Positions 53,106 to 64,000 of a stretch of DNA of 64,000 nt are shown piece after piece. Under the pieces are notes generated by a model. It saw nothing but the letters and a program-made list of their open reading frames with translations, searched no databases and was not told where the DNA came from. The first letter of the stretch is position 1, and the number at the start of each line of letters is the position of its first letter. Both the position numbers and the translations under genes were made by a program. The DNA is from Arsenophonus sp046530765 (GTDB lineage: Bacteria > Pseudomonadota > Gammaproteobacteria > Enterobacterales > Enterobacteriaceae), in contig JBHEQS010000009.1 of the NCBI GenBank assembly GCA_046530765.1, positions 13,491 through 77,490 of the forward strand. The letters run 5' to 3'.

Positions 53106-55241
53106 TTTATTAGTCTCGAATTAAAATGAATGTTAACTAATGTTTTCTAATAATAGAATGGTATTTTATTTTCTGCAATAGTGAAGTTACGAAATAATGT
53201 TAAATTTATTATTTTTTAAAGTTAAATTCTTTATTAAATTAATTTAATATTTTTTTAAAAAAAATATTAAATTAATTATTTATAATATATAAAATATTTT
53301 AAACTCAATGTAAAATAATCTTATTGTTTTATGTGAATTGTGTTTGATTCAAAAATATTATATTTATTGTATTATAATATATAAGATAAACCATAACTTT
53401 ATATATAAAATAATTCACTTATTATGTTTATTAAGTTATATTTACTAGATATCATAGTTTTATGATAAATTTTAACTATTAATATTTTTACTTTTATGTA
53501 TCTTATTAAAGTAAAAAATATTTTTTTAAGAAAAAATATCTAAAATACAAATTTTTAAATATTAATATAAATAAAATTAATAATTTTTTATAATTTATAT
53601 AATAAATATTAAAAATATTCATTTAAATACACAATATAAAAATGTGATAAATTAAATTTATTTTCACAATATAATAATAAATATATTTATTTTGTAAATA
53701 AGATTTGTATTTAACTTATTAATATAAAGTCTAGTCTATCGTATTTTCTTAATTACATGTATAATAATATTTTATAAGAAGATGTATTACATAAAATAAT
53801 TAAGTTAATTGATATATTTATTTATATATATTAGTTCAAATTAAATAAAAGATTAATAAGGTTATTGTACAATTATTATATAAAATAATGTATAAATATT
53901 AAGATAAGTTTTTTTGTTTTATCTATATAAATTTATTTTTATAAAATTGAGAGTTTATGTATAAAGTAACAAAATTTAATTTAATATCATTTTTTTTAAA
54001 ATAAAAAATATTTTAATTATGTTGAAATAACACTATGATTAAAGTTAACATATTTTATGTAAAAAACATTCATCATTTAGTGACAAATAAATAAAACATA
54101 TTAATATTAATATTAATATTTACATTAACATTTTTACTGACAGTAATTTTTCTATTATAAATATTAATAATATTGCTTATTATTTTAGTAATTACTCTCT
54201 ATAATAATTGCATAGTTGATCTTTTAAATAACAATCATTATTTTAGTGCAAAAATGATTGTTGTTAAATCAAATTTTAGTGAGGATAAACCAACGAAGAA
54301 ATTTTTTATTTTTAATATTTTTTTTATTTTATGAAATTATATAAATTTCATATTATTTTCAATAACAGATTTTTTATAGTTAAAAAATGTCTTAAGAAAT
54401 TGTTAACTAGTTTTTAGTAATTACTAAAGTAAACTATATAATTTTTTACAAGCATATTGATATTGTTCAATATTTTATTATAATATTGATTAATTAATTT
54501 TTCTATTGTTGATATTTACTGTATATATGTACGATAAGAAATAATAATTTTTATGTATAGTTTATGTAAAAACTTAATTATTTTCTCACACTTAAGATCT
54601 CTTAAAAATCAGTAATCAGACTGAAATTTTATTATATTTTGATATATTTATAATTATTTAATTAAACTAAAATATTGCAATCATATGTTTTATAAATATA
54701 AAGTTTTCTAAGTAATTTAATATAAATTATATTTATTTCAGTAAATTATAAATTTTAATAAAGTGTACACACTTAATATAGTTTGGTAACATTGTAATTT
54801 AATTTAACATCTTTCAATTATCTTTAAGTGTATATTATCAAGTTAAATTAATGTGAAAAAAAATTTTATTATTATTTTTTTTATAAAAAAGTGTTTTTAT
54901 GATAAGCATGTAATCTTATATTCTTATATAAATATAGCTATATTGCTTACTATTTTTTTCTATATTATAATCGAATCATAACTCAATTAATCTAGAAGAA
55001 TTTATTTAAACTATGTATTACATCATTACATAATTACTTGTTTTTTATAAATAATCATTTTTATAATTACTTTATATCTAGTAAGAATAATTACCTCAAT
55101 TTAATATATACAATTAAGTATAGTATAGAAAAAATTTTTTATATATAAGACAAACAACATCACATAATTAATAACTTTAATTTTTTATATTTTTATTATT
55201 GAAAATTAACTAATTTAAAATACAAGTGAATTATCTTTCAG
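53106..55241. other. 2.1-kb gene desert between hns and gapA
   Basis: No gene is seen. In E. coli tdk lies beyond hns, but no trace was found here. It contains an almost perfect inverted repeat around T7A8 at about 53238-53273 (TTAATTTAATA.. arms). Confidence 0.65.
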
Positions 55242-55268
55242 AAAAAAACCGGAATTAATAAATCCCGG
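55242..55268 (-). terminator. Rho-independent terminator of gapA
   Basis: On the minus strand CCGGGATT pairs with AATTCCGG (one G-T pair) around a 4-base loop (55249-55268), followed by seven T's (55242-55248). It lies 24 bases after the gapA stop. Confidence 0.93.
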
Positions 55269-55292
55269 CCTAATAGTTAATTATGTTGTTTA

Positions 55293-56285
55293 TTAAGCAA
55301 TATAAGAAATTAAATCTAAAATTTTATTAGAATAACCAGTTTCATTATCATACCATGCTACTAATTTAACAAAATTATCGTTTAAAGCAATTCCAGCTTT
55401 TGCATCAAAAATTGATATTAATTTATTGCCATTAAAGTCAGTGGATACAACATCATCTTCAGTGTAACCAAGAATTCCTTTTAATTCACCTTCAGATGCT
55501 TGCTTAATGGTTTGGCAAATTTTTTTATAAGTAGCAGATTTACTTAAACGAACAGTTAAGTCTACAACTGAAACATTTGGAGTTGGAACTCGGAAGGCCA
55601 TACCTGTTAATTTACCACTAAGTTTAGGAATTACCTTACCAATAGCCTTTGCAGCGCTAGTTGATGAAGGAATGATATTTTGCAAGGCACCACGCCCACC
55701 TCGCCAATCTTTAGTTGAAGGTCCATCAACAGTTTTTTGAGTTGCAGTAGTTGCATGAACAGTAGTCATGAGACCTTCAATAATACCAAATTTGTCATTT
55801 ATAACTTTAGCTAATGGAGCCAAGCAGTTAGTGGTACAAGAGGCATTAGAAACAATATTTTGACCACTGTATGTTTTATTATTTACTCCCATAACAAACA
55901 TCGGAGTATCATCTTTAGGTGGCGCAGTTAAAACAACTTTTTTAGCCCCAGCATCAATATGTTTATACGCTAGTTCATTTGTTAAAAAAATACCTGTTGC
56001 TTCAGCAACAATATCAACACTAACCTCATTCCATTTTAAGTTAGCAGGATTTTTTTCTGATGTACATCGAATGATTTTGCCATTAACTAACAAGTTATCA
56101 TCCTTTACTTCAATAGTTCCGTTGAAACGGCCATTAGTTGAATCATATTTCAACATATATGCCATATAATTGGTATCTAATAAATCATTGATGGCCACGA
56201 TTTCAACATCTTTACGTTCTTGGGCAGCACGAAAAACAATGCGGCCAATACGACCAAAACCATTAATACTTACTTTAATAGTCAT
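55293..56285 (-). CDS. gapA: Glyceraldehyde-3-phosphate dehydrogenase A
   Basis: GapA converts glyceraldehyde-3-phosphate to 1,3-bisphosphoglycerate in glycolysis. Starting at ATG 56285 gives 330 residues (E. coli 331) beginning MTIKVSINGFGRIGR. A longer frame from a TTG at 56324 would add 13 residues with no family counterpart. The Rossmann motif NGFGRIG lies at 8-14, the catalytic C150 in SNASCTTNC and H177 in TTVHATT, all at E. coli positions. The ribosome site is weak. A 13-bp triplicate repeat lies about 170-210 bases upstream. Intact. Confidence 0.97.
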   Translation of the reverse strand: MTIKVSINGFGRIGRIVFRAAQERKDVEIVAINDLLDTNYMAYMLKYDSTNGRFNGTIEVKDDNLLVNGKIIRCTSEKNPANLKWNEVSVDIVAEATGIFLTNELAYKHIDAGAKKVVLTAPPKDDTPMFVMGVNNKTYSGQNIVSNASCTTNCLAPLAKVINDKFGIIEGLMTTVHATTATQKTVDGPSTKDWRGGRGALQNIIPSSTSAAKAIGKVIPKLSGKLTGMAFRVPTPNVSVVDLTVRLSKSATYKKICQTIKQASEGELKGILGYTEDDVVSTDFNGNKLISIFDAKAGIALNDNFVKLVAWYDNETGYSNKILDLISYIA

Positions 56286-58049
56286 AATATTTTTACCAGC
56301 TATATTTAATTTAGAATAATTCAATATTTTCTATCGTTAGAAATAATTTTGTAGTGAACCAAACGAAATCGTGTTATGTTAATTTATGTAAAATTAAATC
56401 ATAAAATTAAAATACCTTTTATATATTTTTCAAATAATCTTAAAATAAATTTTAATTCTCTATCGTCGATCTCTATCGTCGATCTCTATCGTCGATTATA
56501 GACAAGTATATTTAAAGTTGATATTAATAATACATATAAATAATATCATAAATCAAACCAACAAGTCCTTTTATTAAGCTAAAAATAATTTATATAATTT
56601 AATATTAGCTTTGCTATTCATCTAAATATAATACATTAAATCTAATAAACTTAATGAAATATAACATTTTTTAATAAAAAAAAGTAGAAATAATTAAATC
56701 TATTTTGTAACAATTTACATAATTAGAAAAAGAAAATATTTATTGTAATTCATATTAATATAATAACTTTTTATGTTACAATCAAAATTTGATATTGTCT
56801 ATTCTAGGAAGGTGGTGAAGTTTTTAAATAGATTAATCATCAATCATTAAATTATGTTTATAGTTCTTATAGAAACATTTCAATTAATTAAAATATTTAA
56901 CGTTATTAAAATCTAAATTAGATATTTTTATACATGACATTAAAAATTATTTTTTAATATTTTTTAATTAATTTATAGTATGTGTTATAAAACAATATAC
57001 ATATGTAAAATTGATTATCACAAAAATAAGTATTGTTTAATAAAACAGGAATAAATTTAAAATAAAAAGATAAGTGTAAAATATAAAACTTAATGATATA
57101 ATTTGTTTAATTAAATTTTAATTTATAAATATTTTTTTACGCAGTTGAGTTCATAAATGCTAAAATAGTATTGTTGATAACTACTAATGAAAAATAATAT
57201 TAATCTGTTATCGATTCATAAATATAGGAAAATGAATTTAACTGTAATATCATAATAAAAAAAATGAATTAAATATATTGTTAAAAGTTAAAGATACTGA
57301 CTAAAATCTATTAAAATATTAATTAATTACTCAATTTCATCTTAATTAAATTCAAGATGTTAGAATACAAATTCTAAAAATTATAAAACATTATAATAAA
57401 TAGATTTATTTTAATTATATTATATAAATTTAAAATAAATGATAAATTCCATAACTGATTTTAGTTTTCTTTAGTTTTACATTCTTCTATTTATTTTATT
57501 GTATTTAAAATAAATAGAAGAATGTATTAAAATTTAAATCTATAAACTTACTATGCATAAACTAATAATATACATATTTAAAGAAAATTTTATAAAAGAT
57601 ATAAATAAGAATTTGCTAAAAATATAAATAAATCAATTACTATTGATATTTATATTAAATAGTTTAATAACACATAATGTTATTTTTGGTAATAAGTAAG
57701 AATATTAATTCTTTAATTAGATAACAAGTTTTTAATTTTAATGAAACTAAACTTGCGTATAAATAATAATAACTTATAAAATGAATATATGTAAGTTTTT
57801 ACTTTTAATAAAAAATATTTGTACAAGTATTATGTTATTAGTGAATAATTATTTTTAATAAATAGTTAATTTTAAATCTTTACAGAATTGTCTCTTGGTA
57901 AATATAAAAATTAGTCTATTGTTACTTTTATAAGTATTTTAGCATTATGAAGTATATTTTTATGTATGTTGAAATAAGTTGATAACATATAAAGACGCTA
58001 AATAATTTATATTATTAGTAATATTTATTATAATACCTTTGATCATATA
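56286..58049. other. 1.8-kb intergenic region upstream of gapA
   Basis: No intact gene is seen. It includes the 13-bp triplet (56458-56496) and a short plus-strand frame at 56773-56850 (25 codons) in a GC-richer spot; neither shows a recognisable product. msrB, divergent from gapA in E. coli, is absent. Confidence 0.6.
56458..56496. repeat. 13-bp tandem repeat, three perfect copies
   Basis: CTCTATCGTCGAT occurs three times head to tail (56458-56470, 56471-56483, 56484-56496). The core ATCG-T-CGAT is nearly palindromic. It is by far the most GC-rich intergenic stretch in this area and lies 173-211 bases upstream of the gapA start, so it might be a regulatory site or a variable repeat. Confidence 0.9.
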
Positions 58050-58661
58050 TTACATTATTTTAGCTCCAGCTAAAAACATTTCTTGCAATGCATTTCTACT
58101 ATCATCAGGATGAAGATTTACTCCTCTACACCCATCTCTTATAACAGTTACTTTATAGCCTAATCTTATTGCATCAAATACAGTAAATTTTACGCAGTAA
58201 TCTGTTGCTAAACCCATAATATACAAATGTTTAATTTTATTTTCTATAAGCCAATTATCTAATTTAGTTTCATGTATATGATCATTATCAAAAAAAGCAC
58301 TATAACTATCTACTCTAGGATTAATTCCTTTTTGAAAAATTTCTTGAATTGCTAATTTATTAAGATCTGAATGGAATTCAGATCCCTTCTGATATTGCAC
58401 ACAATGAATTGGCCACAAAATTTGCTCTAAACTATTAGTATTTCTATTATCAATAACCTTAGCATCTGCATTGACACGAAAGCTTAAGTGGTTGGCAGGA
58501 TGCCAGTCCTGGCTTGCAATAATAGCAATATCTTTATTTTGACAGCATGTAATAATATTATTAGCTTTATTAATAACACTTTCACTATCTAATATTTCTA
58601 GTGCTCCACCATTGCAAAAGTCATTTTGCAGATCAATAAGTAATAATGCAGAGTGTGGCAT
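58050..58661 (-). CDS. pncA: Nicotinamidase
   Basis: PncA hydrolyses nicotinamide to nicotinate in the NAD salvage route. The 203-residue product keeps the catalytic triad at the E. coli positions D10, K111 and C156, and the metal ligands D52, H54 and H86. AAGGA lies 9 bases before ATG 58661. It is about ten residues shorter than E. coli PncA (213), ending GAKIM; the lost tail follows the last core strand and is unlikely to abolish activity. A single gene; no clear terminator. Confidence 0.93.
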   Translation of the reverse strand: MPHSALLLIDLQNDFCNGGALEILDSESVINKANNIITCCQNKDIAIIASQDWHPANHLSFRVNADAKVIDNRNTNSLEQILWPIHCVQYQKGSEFHSDLNKLAIQEIFQKGINPRVDSYSAFFDNDHIHETKLDNWLIENKIKHLYIMGLATDYCVKFTVFDAIRLGYKVTVIRDGCRGVNLHPDDSRNALQEMFLAGAKIM

Positions 58662-61600
58662 ATAAATTATCCTTAATAATTATTATTACTTAGTTTTTTA
58701 TATAATTTTTTTTGTTAATTACTATGTAAATTTTACTTTTAAAGTCATATCATATTTATAATAATATTAATTTTATATAATGAACATATGTAAGTATAAT
58801 TATTGCGTTAATTTAATTAAGTAATAAATGCATCATATTTTACAATGATAAAATTGCTTCTAGCAGTACTTTTTAATATATGTTATTAACTTAAGAAGCC
58901 ATAAAAATTTATTACCTAATTGAACTTCAAGAATAAAAAAAAGTAATTTTATTTATTTTTTCTGAATTTTTTAATATTTTACACTAAAATTTGATATAAA
59001 TATTAATAACACCAGAAAATTAATTGTAATTTTATCAATTCTAAAATTAAATAATTTTAACAACAGATATTTTAATAAAAATATATACGAATACTTACAT
59101 TAATTAATGCCATACTTTTATATAATATAAAAGAATTATGTTTATCTGAATATTATTTCTGATATAATTTTAATGTAAATATTTTATTAAAACAATACAG
59201 TATAATTTATAACCTAATTTATATACAAATGCAAAGTATTTATAAAATTTGTTTTTTTTGATTTCGTTCTAATCATTTAAATTATATTTATAATCTATTA
59301 TTGTAATATTTTACCTACTTCATAAAACATAAATAGTAGTGAATTATCGAAAATTATACTATACTTATTATTAATGTATATTATAAAAAATATTATTTTT
59401 TATAATTATTAATTTTATAGTAAAAATTTTTAGTTAAATAAATATAAATATAAATATAATATTGATTATTGCATAACTAGTTTTTAATTTATTTTAATTT
59501 ACCTTCATAAATCAATGTTTTATCTGATTAAGAATATGTTCATAAGTAGGTATCATTTAATTTAATATATTGTTATTAATATAGTTTAAAGTGTACTATT
59601 TTTTTTATAAAAAATAATATTAATAATAAATTCTGAATTTTTAAATGATAGATATAAAGATCTAAACAATTATTAAGCAAAATACATTACTATTTTAATT
59701 ATTTTTTCTTAATTGGCGCGTTATATATATAACTTTACTAATATTTGTAACTATAATAATATTAGTTATTATTTAAAAATAATCTTCTATGAAATAAAGT
59801 TCAATAAATACTAAACCTGATATCTTATTAATTTAATAATTATTTATGTATGATAAATATCTATTTGTAATGCTTAATCGATTATTAATTTATTAAAATG
59901 ATAAGTTAAATAAGTAGTAACACATTAATTATCAATGCGAAGATAATATTACATAATAGATAAATTTTACTAAATAAATATTAACATCAAATATTTTAAT
60001 TTCATAATTTAAAAAAAAGTATCTGATACATTTAATTGTATAATATTAAAATAATAAGATATGGATTATTTTATTTAAATAACTATTATGATGTCATAGA
60101 AAATTAATTATTCAATAAATATGTATTCATTTTCACAAGCGAGTCACTATATTTATCGACATATCAATATAATTGTAATTTTATAAACAAATTTGTTTTA
60201 TATGCATGTATTTCAATTGACAAATAGTTGCAATTGTTATGACTATGAGATTATAACAACAGTACCTTTTGTATGGATGATTTAATGTGATATTAGTAAG
60301 ATATTCATGATTACATGTACTTTAATATTCAACAAAGTTTACTATAAAACATAACTATAATCAGATAAATTTATTTAGCATCCATTATAAAATATCAAAA
60401 ATATTAATAAGTACTGATTAACTTTTTTTTTGATAAAATAATTAAATATGTTATTTAGAGATTATATTTTGAAAGCAACAAATTATGCTATTTTTACAAT
60501 AAAATATTTAAATAATAAACGATAAAGGTTTAATACTAAATAAATATTATAATGCACTAAACTTTATATAATATAAACATTTTTATTATTGGCGCAATGT
60601 AGATAAAATATCCAAAAATGGCTTAAACCTTCAATCTCAAATTGTATTTTATCTATATTGATGTTATTTATAGATTATTCATAGAATATTTGATAAATAA
60701 AAATATAATAGTAAATGCAATTATTTACTTACTTTAATAGATTATAGAATTATGACAAATCTATATTTGTGATATATATGTATATTTTCAATAAAACTAT
60801 AAAAGCATTACGATAGCGTAGAAATATTCTAACTTATTTAATCTAAGTTGATGTTATGCATTATCCTAATGTTAACAAACTAATAATAATACATAAAAAT
60901 AGAAAAATACTAAGTTTATAGAATTTTATTCTAATATAGTGAATTAAACTTTAATACTATATAATAATTATATACAATTTCATATAATTATTATCTGATC
61001 AACAATTAAATAAGTATATCATAGATTGTATTTATTTTTATGTTAAAACAAAGATTATCTGATTGTTGTTTATACTCTATACTATATCTTACAATAGTGA
61101 TAACAAAGTAAATATACAATAATTCTAATTTGAGAAATTTTCAATCAATAAAAATTGCATATAACTGCCTCATTGTTTTTTATCATATTTATAACTAGAT
61201 AATAAATATTGCATCTCAGTTTTTTATAATATGTTAATATTTGTTTCAAAATAATTGTTTTATTATATGTATTTCTAATAACAAAAATCTAATTTATATT
61301 AGAGTGTAATTAAATTTTATTTTCTGTAAAACATTTACTAAATAGACAGTATTACATTATTAGTATTTTAATGGCCATACTAATATTAAGAACCATAAAC
61401 AATATTGCTATAATACTGTTAATCTAGTCAGAAATTTTACTCTATAACAAATATATCTAGTTAAAATAACTAATATTATAATAAGTGAGTGCATAATAAT
61501 TATTATATAATTCATACGTTTAGTCATATTAAATTTAAATTACTTAATACTGCATAAACAATATGAGTAATTAATCCGCATTGATATTCATCTATGACTA

Positions 61601-63885
61601 ACAATTAAACTTCAATATTATTATTTTTCTTAACACATAAATCTTTTATGTATTATAATTGCTTGTTAAAAATACATTACAAAACTACTGAGTATTCAAT
61701 ATATATTATAAGTGGTTAATGTTGTTATCAGATTAATTTTTTTATAAATTATTTATTTTTATTAAATCTAGTTTTTTTTAAAATTTATAATTTATCTAAT
61801 ATTTTAATACAAATTAAATAAATAAGGAATATGATAAGTATCATAGAAAGTTAAAAATAAGAAATATGTTATATAGCAGTACAAAAATAATAAAAATGTT
61901 TACTTACATTAAAAATTAATTATTCGAATGAATTAATAATTATATTTTTAGAATGAAATTATTGTAAATAAACTATTATTTCATATAAAATTTACTATAA
62001 ATACGATGATATTATGTGAAGATATTTGTATTATTAAAATTGCATGTACTTAGATACATAATTAAATATTTAATTATTTTATATTTAATCTTTTAAATTA
62101 TGGTATTTATTATTATCACACATAAGTTAATACAAATAATTACTATTGGATTCATTTAATAATTGTGTTATTGAAAATAAAATGAAATAATATGAGCAGA
62201 CTCTTCTAATTATTCATTAGATATGACGTATACTAAAAATTACTTAAGTCAAATGATAATATAAAATATCTTTTCGCACAATAAAAATAAAAGAATTTAA
62301 TTATATTTATGTAAATAAAATTAATCTGATAATTATAATACTTTTTATTTGAAATATTATATATATCAATAACAACAATAAAATTGTATCACATATAATA
62401 ACGCATGCACAATTAAAAAAAATATTTATAATATTGTTGCTGAAAACGCGTAGTATTATTGGAATTTTGTGGTACACAAAAATATGAGATATTGTTTTTT
62501 TTGATTTATCAATATATTTATTAAATAATTTATTCAACCTTTAAATTAATTAGATACAAGCACAATGCTTAACATCATAGTTCTACTATGCATAGTTAAT
62601 TATCATAGAAATATTTTTAAGAAAAAATACTCGTTGATTTTAAAAAAAATAAAATAGTTATAAGTAAAGTTTTTTTGTTATAAACAGAATTAAAATAGTT
62701 TAAAGTGATTGAATTTAATAATAGAAATTATAATTATTGAGTAATTAATGAAAAAAATATTTTATTATAGATTTTACTATTAATTCACCTTAATTTAAAT
62801 TTAATTAACGCACTCTATTTATGTTTAGTATTAAATCAACTGAGCAATAGTTAAGCTATATAAATTAAATTACAATATTTTATATAAAATATCCTGTGAT
62901 TGTTTTGTTATAATTAATACTTATATTTTAAAATAAACACTTTGATAAATATCATTGCAAGAAACTTAAATTCTGCTTCATTAATATGATAATTTTCATT
63001 ATATATAAGATTATGGTAATAACATATTTATTAATAACTACTCTTTTTTATAACAATTAATTTCTTATAATTATAGTTATTTAATAAAAAAAGTCTGAAT
63101 TTAATATAATGTATTATACTACGTTATTTTTTTTATAAATATAATTTACTTATAAATATGCATTTTAATAAATCCTGTTTTTATAGGAAAATAATAATAT
63201 TATAAATTATAATAATACATATAAGTCTATAAATTATGTATAATTAAGACTTTTAGTTAAAATATTACAATTTTTTTCGTTAATTTTATAAGATGACGCT
63301 TTAATTTAAAGAATATCATACAATAAATAATAAAAAATAAAAAAGAAACCAATTAATTAAAGATTTCTAATTTAATATAATTTAATTTTAATTTACAAAT
63401 AAATAATATAATAATGTTTATAACTGACTATTTTATATTATTTAATTCTTATTAAGAAGTTTTAAAAAACTTCTCATATCATAATTTAATCCAAATAATT
63501 TTTTTTAAAAAAAAACATATTTATATTGATTAAACATTATTATATTATTTATTTCTAATTACTAATATCAGATTATATAGTTGAATATTGATCAACTTAT
63601 TAAGTTTATCGTTATAATATACATCATATTTTTATATAAATAATTAGTTTTTCTATTCAATTAATTTATTATAGTTAGATTAAAATTTTTAAGCTATTTC
63701 TGAATTAATATTTAACTTTTATAAAATAATTGATATTTATATTATTTGTGATTAGAAGTCAGGTTAGTAATTTATAACTAGAAAAAAATAGTTTATATTT
63801 GTTTAATTGAATGATGAAATAAACATAAACATATTTAAATTATTTTTGAAAACAGTAATACTTTTTGATAAAATATGTTTATTAT
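58662..63885. other. 5.2-kb gene desert
   Basis: No gene is seen. A 76-codon frame at 62307-62537 (minus strand) is low-complexity I/N/L/F sequence and is not called. A plus-strand stretch at 60121-60360 reads in one frame with only isolated TAA stops (MYSFSQASHYIYRH.., then a 32-codon piece ending FVWMI); it may be an erased gene. T8A9 is found at 63499-63515. Confidence 0.6.
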
Positions 63886-64000
63886 TATTTAAAATATTTA
63901 AAATATTTAAAATAATTAAAATAATTAAAATAATTAAAATAATTAAAATAATTAAAATAATTAAAATAATTAAAATAATTAAAATAATTAAAATAATTAA
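63886..64000. repeat. 9-bp tandem array running off the window
   Basis: Three copies of TATTTAAAA (63886-63912) are followed by at least 9.8 copies of TAATTAAAA (63913-64000). The array is perfect within each block and continues past the right edge, so its full length is unknown. Confidence 0.95.

Noticed and set aside
55293..56324. Longer GapA frame from TTG 56324
   Set aside because: The 13 extra residues are absent from the family; MTIKVSINGFGRIGR starts at 56285.
56773..56850. 25-codon frame (MLQSKFDIVYSRKVV..) that vaguely recalls ribosomal protein S7 spacing
   Set aside because: The similarity is superficial, the frame stops after 25 codons and rpsG would not be expected here; no ribosome site.
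62307..62537. 76-codon minus-strand frame
   Set aside because: Low-complexity I/N/L/F composition expected from AT-rich DNA, no ribosome site and no family motif.

Overview
The window is very AT-rich DNA (visibly below about 25% G+C, lower between genes) from a gammaproteobacterium of the Enterobacterales. Every intact protein resembles its Escherichia coli counterpart closely in length and catalytic residues. Coding sequence fills only about one third of the 64 kb. The rest is long gene deserts; the largest runs from 33043 to 48774. Strong AT bias, many deserts, one-base gene erosion and no visible insertion sequence or phage suggest a host-restricted, probably insect-associated, symbiont still shrinking its genome. 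The set (sitABCD, arn operon, H-NS, IHF) would fit an Arsenophonus/Providencia-type lineage, but that placement is inference. No tRNA, rRNA or CRISPR array was recognised.

Layout: 1-4.5 kb holds a ydjM gene in mostly empty DNA, with a possible eroded small gene near 2.3 kb. 4.5-8.2 kb is a sitABCD manganese/iron ABC transporter operon on the minus strand behind a Fur-like box. 9.3-16.4 kb is the conserved translation cluster thrS-infC-rpmI-rplT-pheS-pheT-ihfA, with the AUU start of infC preserved and a strong terminator after ihfA. 16.5-20.9 kb is a desert with terminator-like hairpins but no gene. 20.9-26.5 kb is a partial lipid A L-Ara4N operon, arnC-arnA-arnD-arnT. arnD is broken by one missing T in a T8 run, and arnB, arnE and arnF are absent beside it. 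Further right are ybhL (29.4-30.1), xthA (32.2-33.0), fabI (48.8-49.6), galU and hns (51.2-53.1, convergent as in E. coli), gapA (55.3-56.3) and pncA (58.1-58.7), each isolated in AT-rich DNA.

The genes cover translation (ThrRS, PheRS, IF3, L35, L20), nucleoid structure (IHF-alpha, H-NS), metal uptake, glycolysis (GapA), fatty acid synthesis (FabI), NAD salvage (PncA), DNA repair (XthA) and envelope modification (ArnC/A/D/T, with GalU supplying UDP-glucose).

The most unusual material lies between genes: many perfect inverted repeats, several looking like terminators left behind by lost genes; recurrent T8A8-type palindromes; an interleaved pair of mutually exclusive hairpins upstream of galU; short tandem repeats, including a 9-bp array running off the right end and a 13-bp triplet upstream of gapA; and short islands that still read like eroded proteins. 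No convincing new multi-gene system is present.
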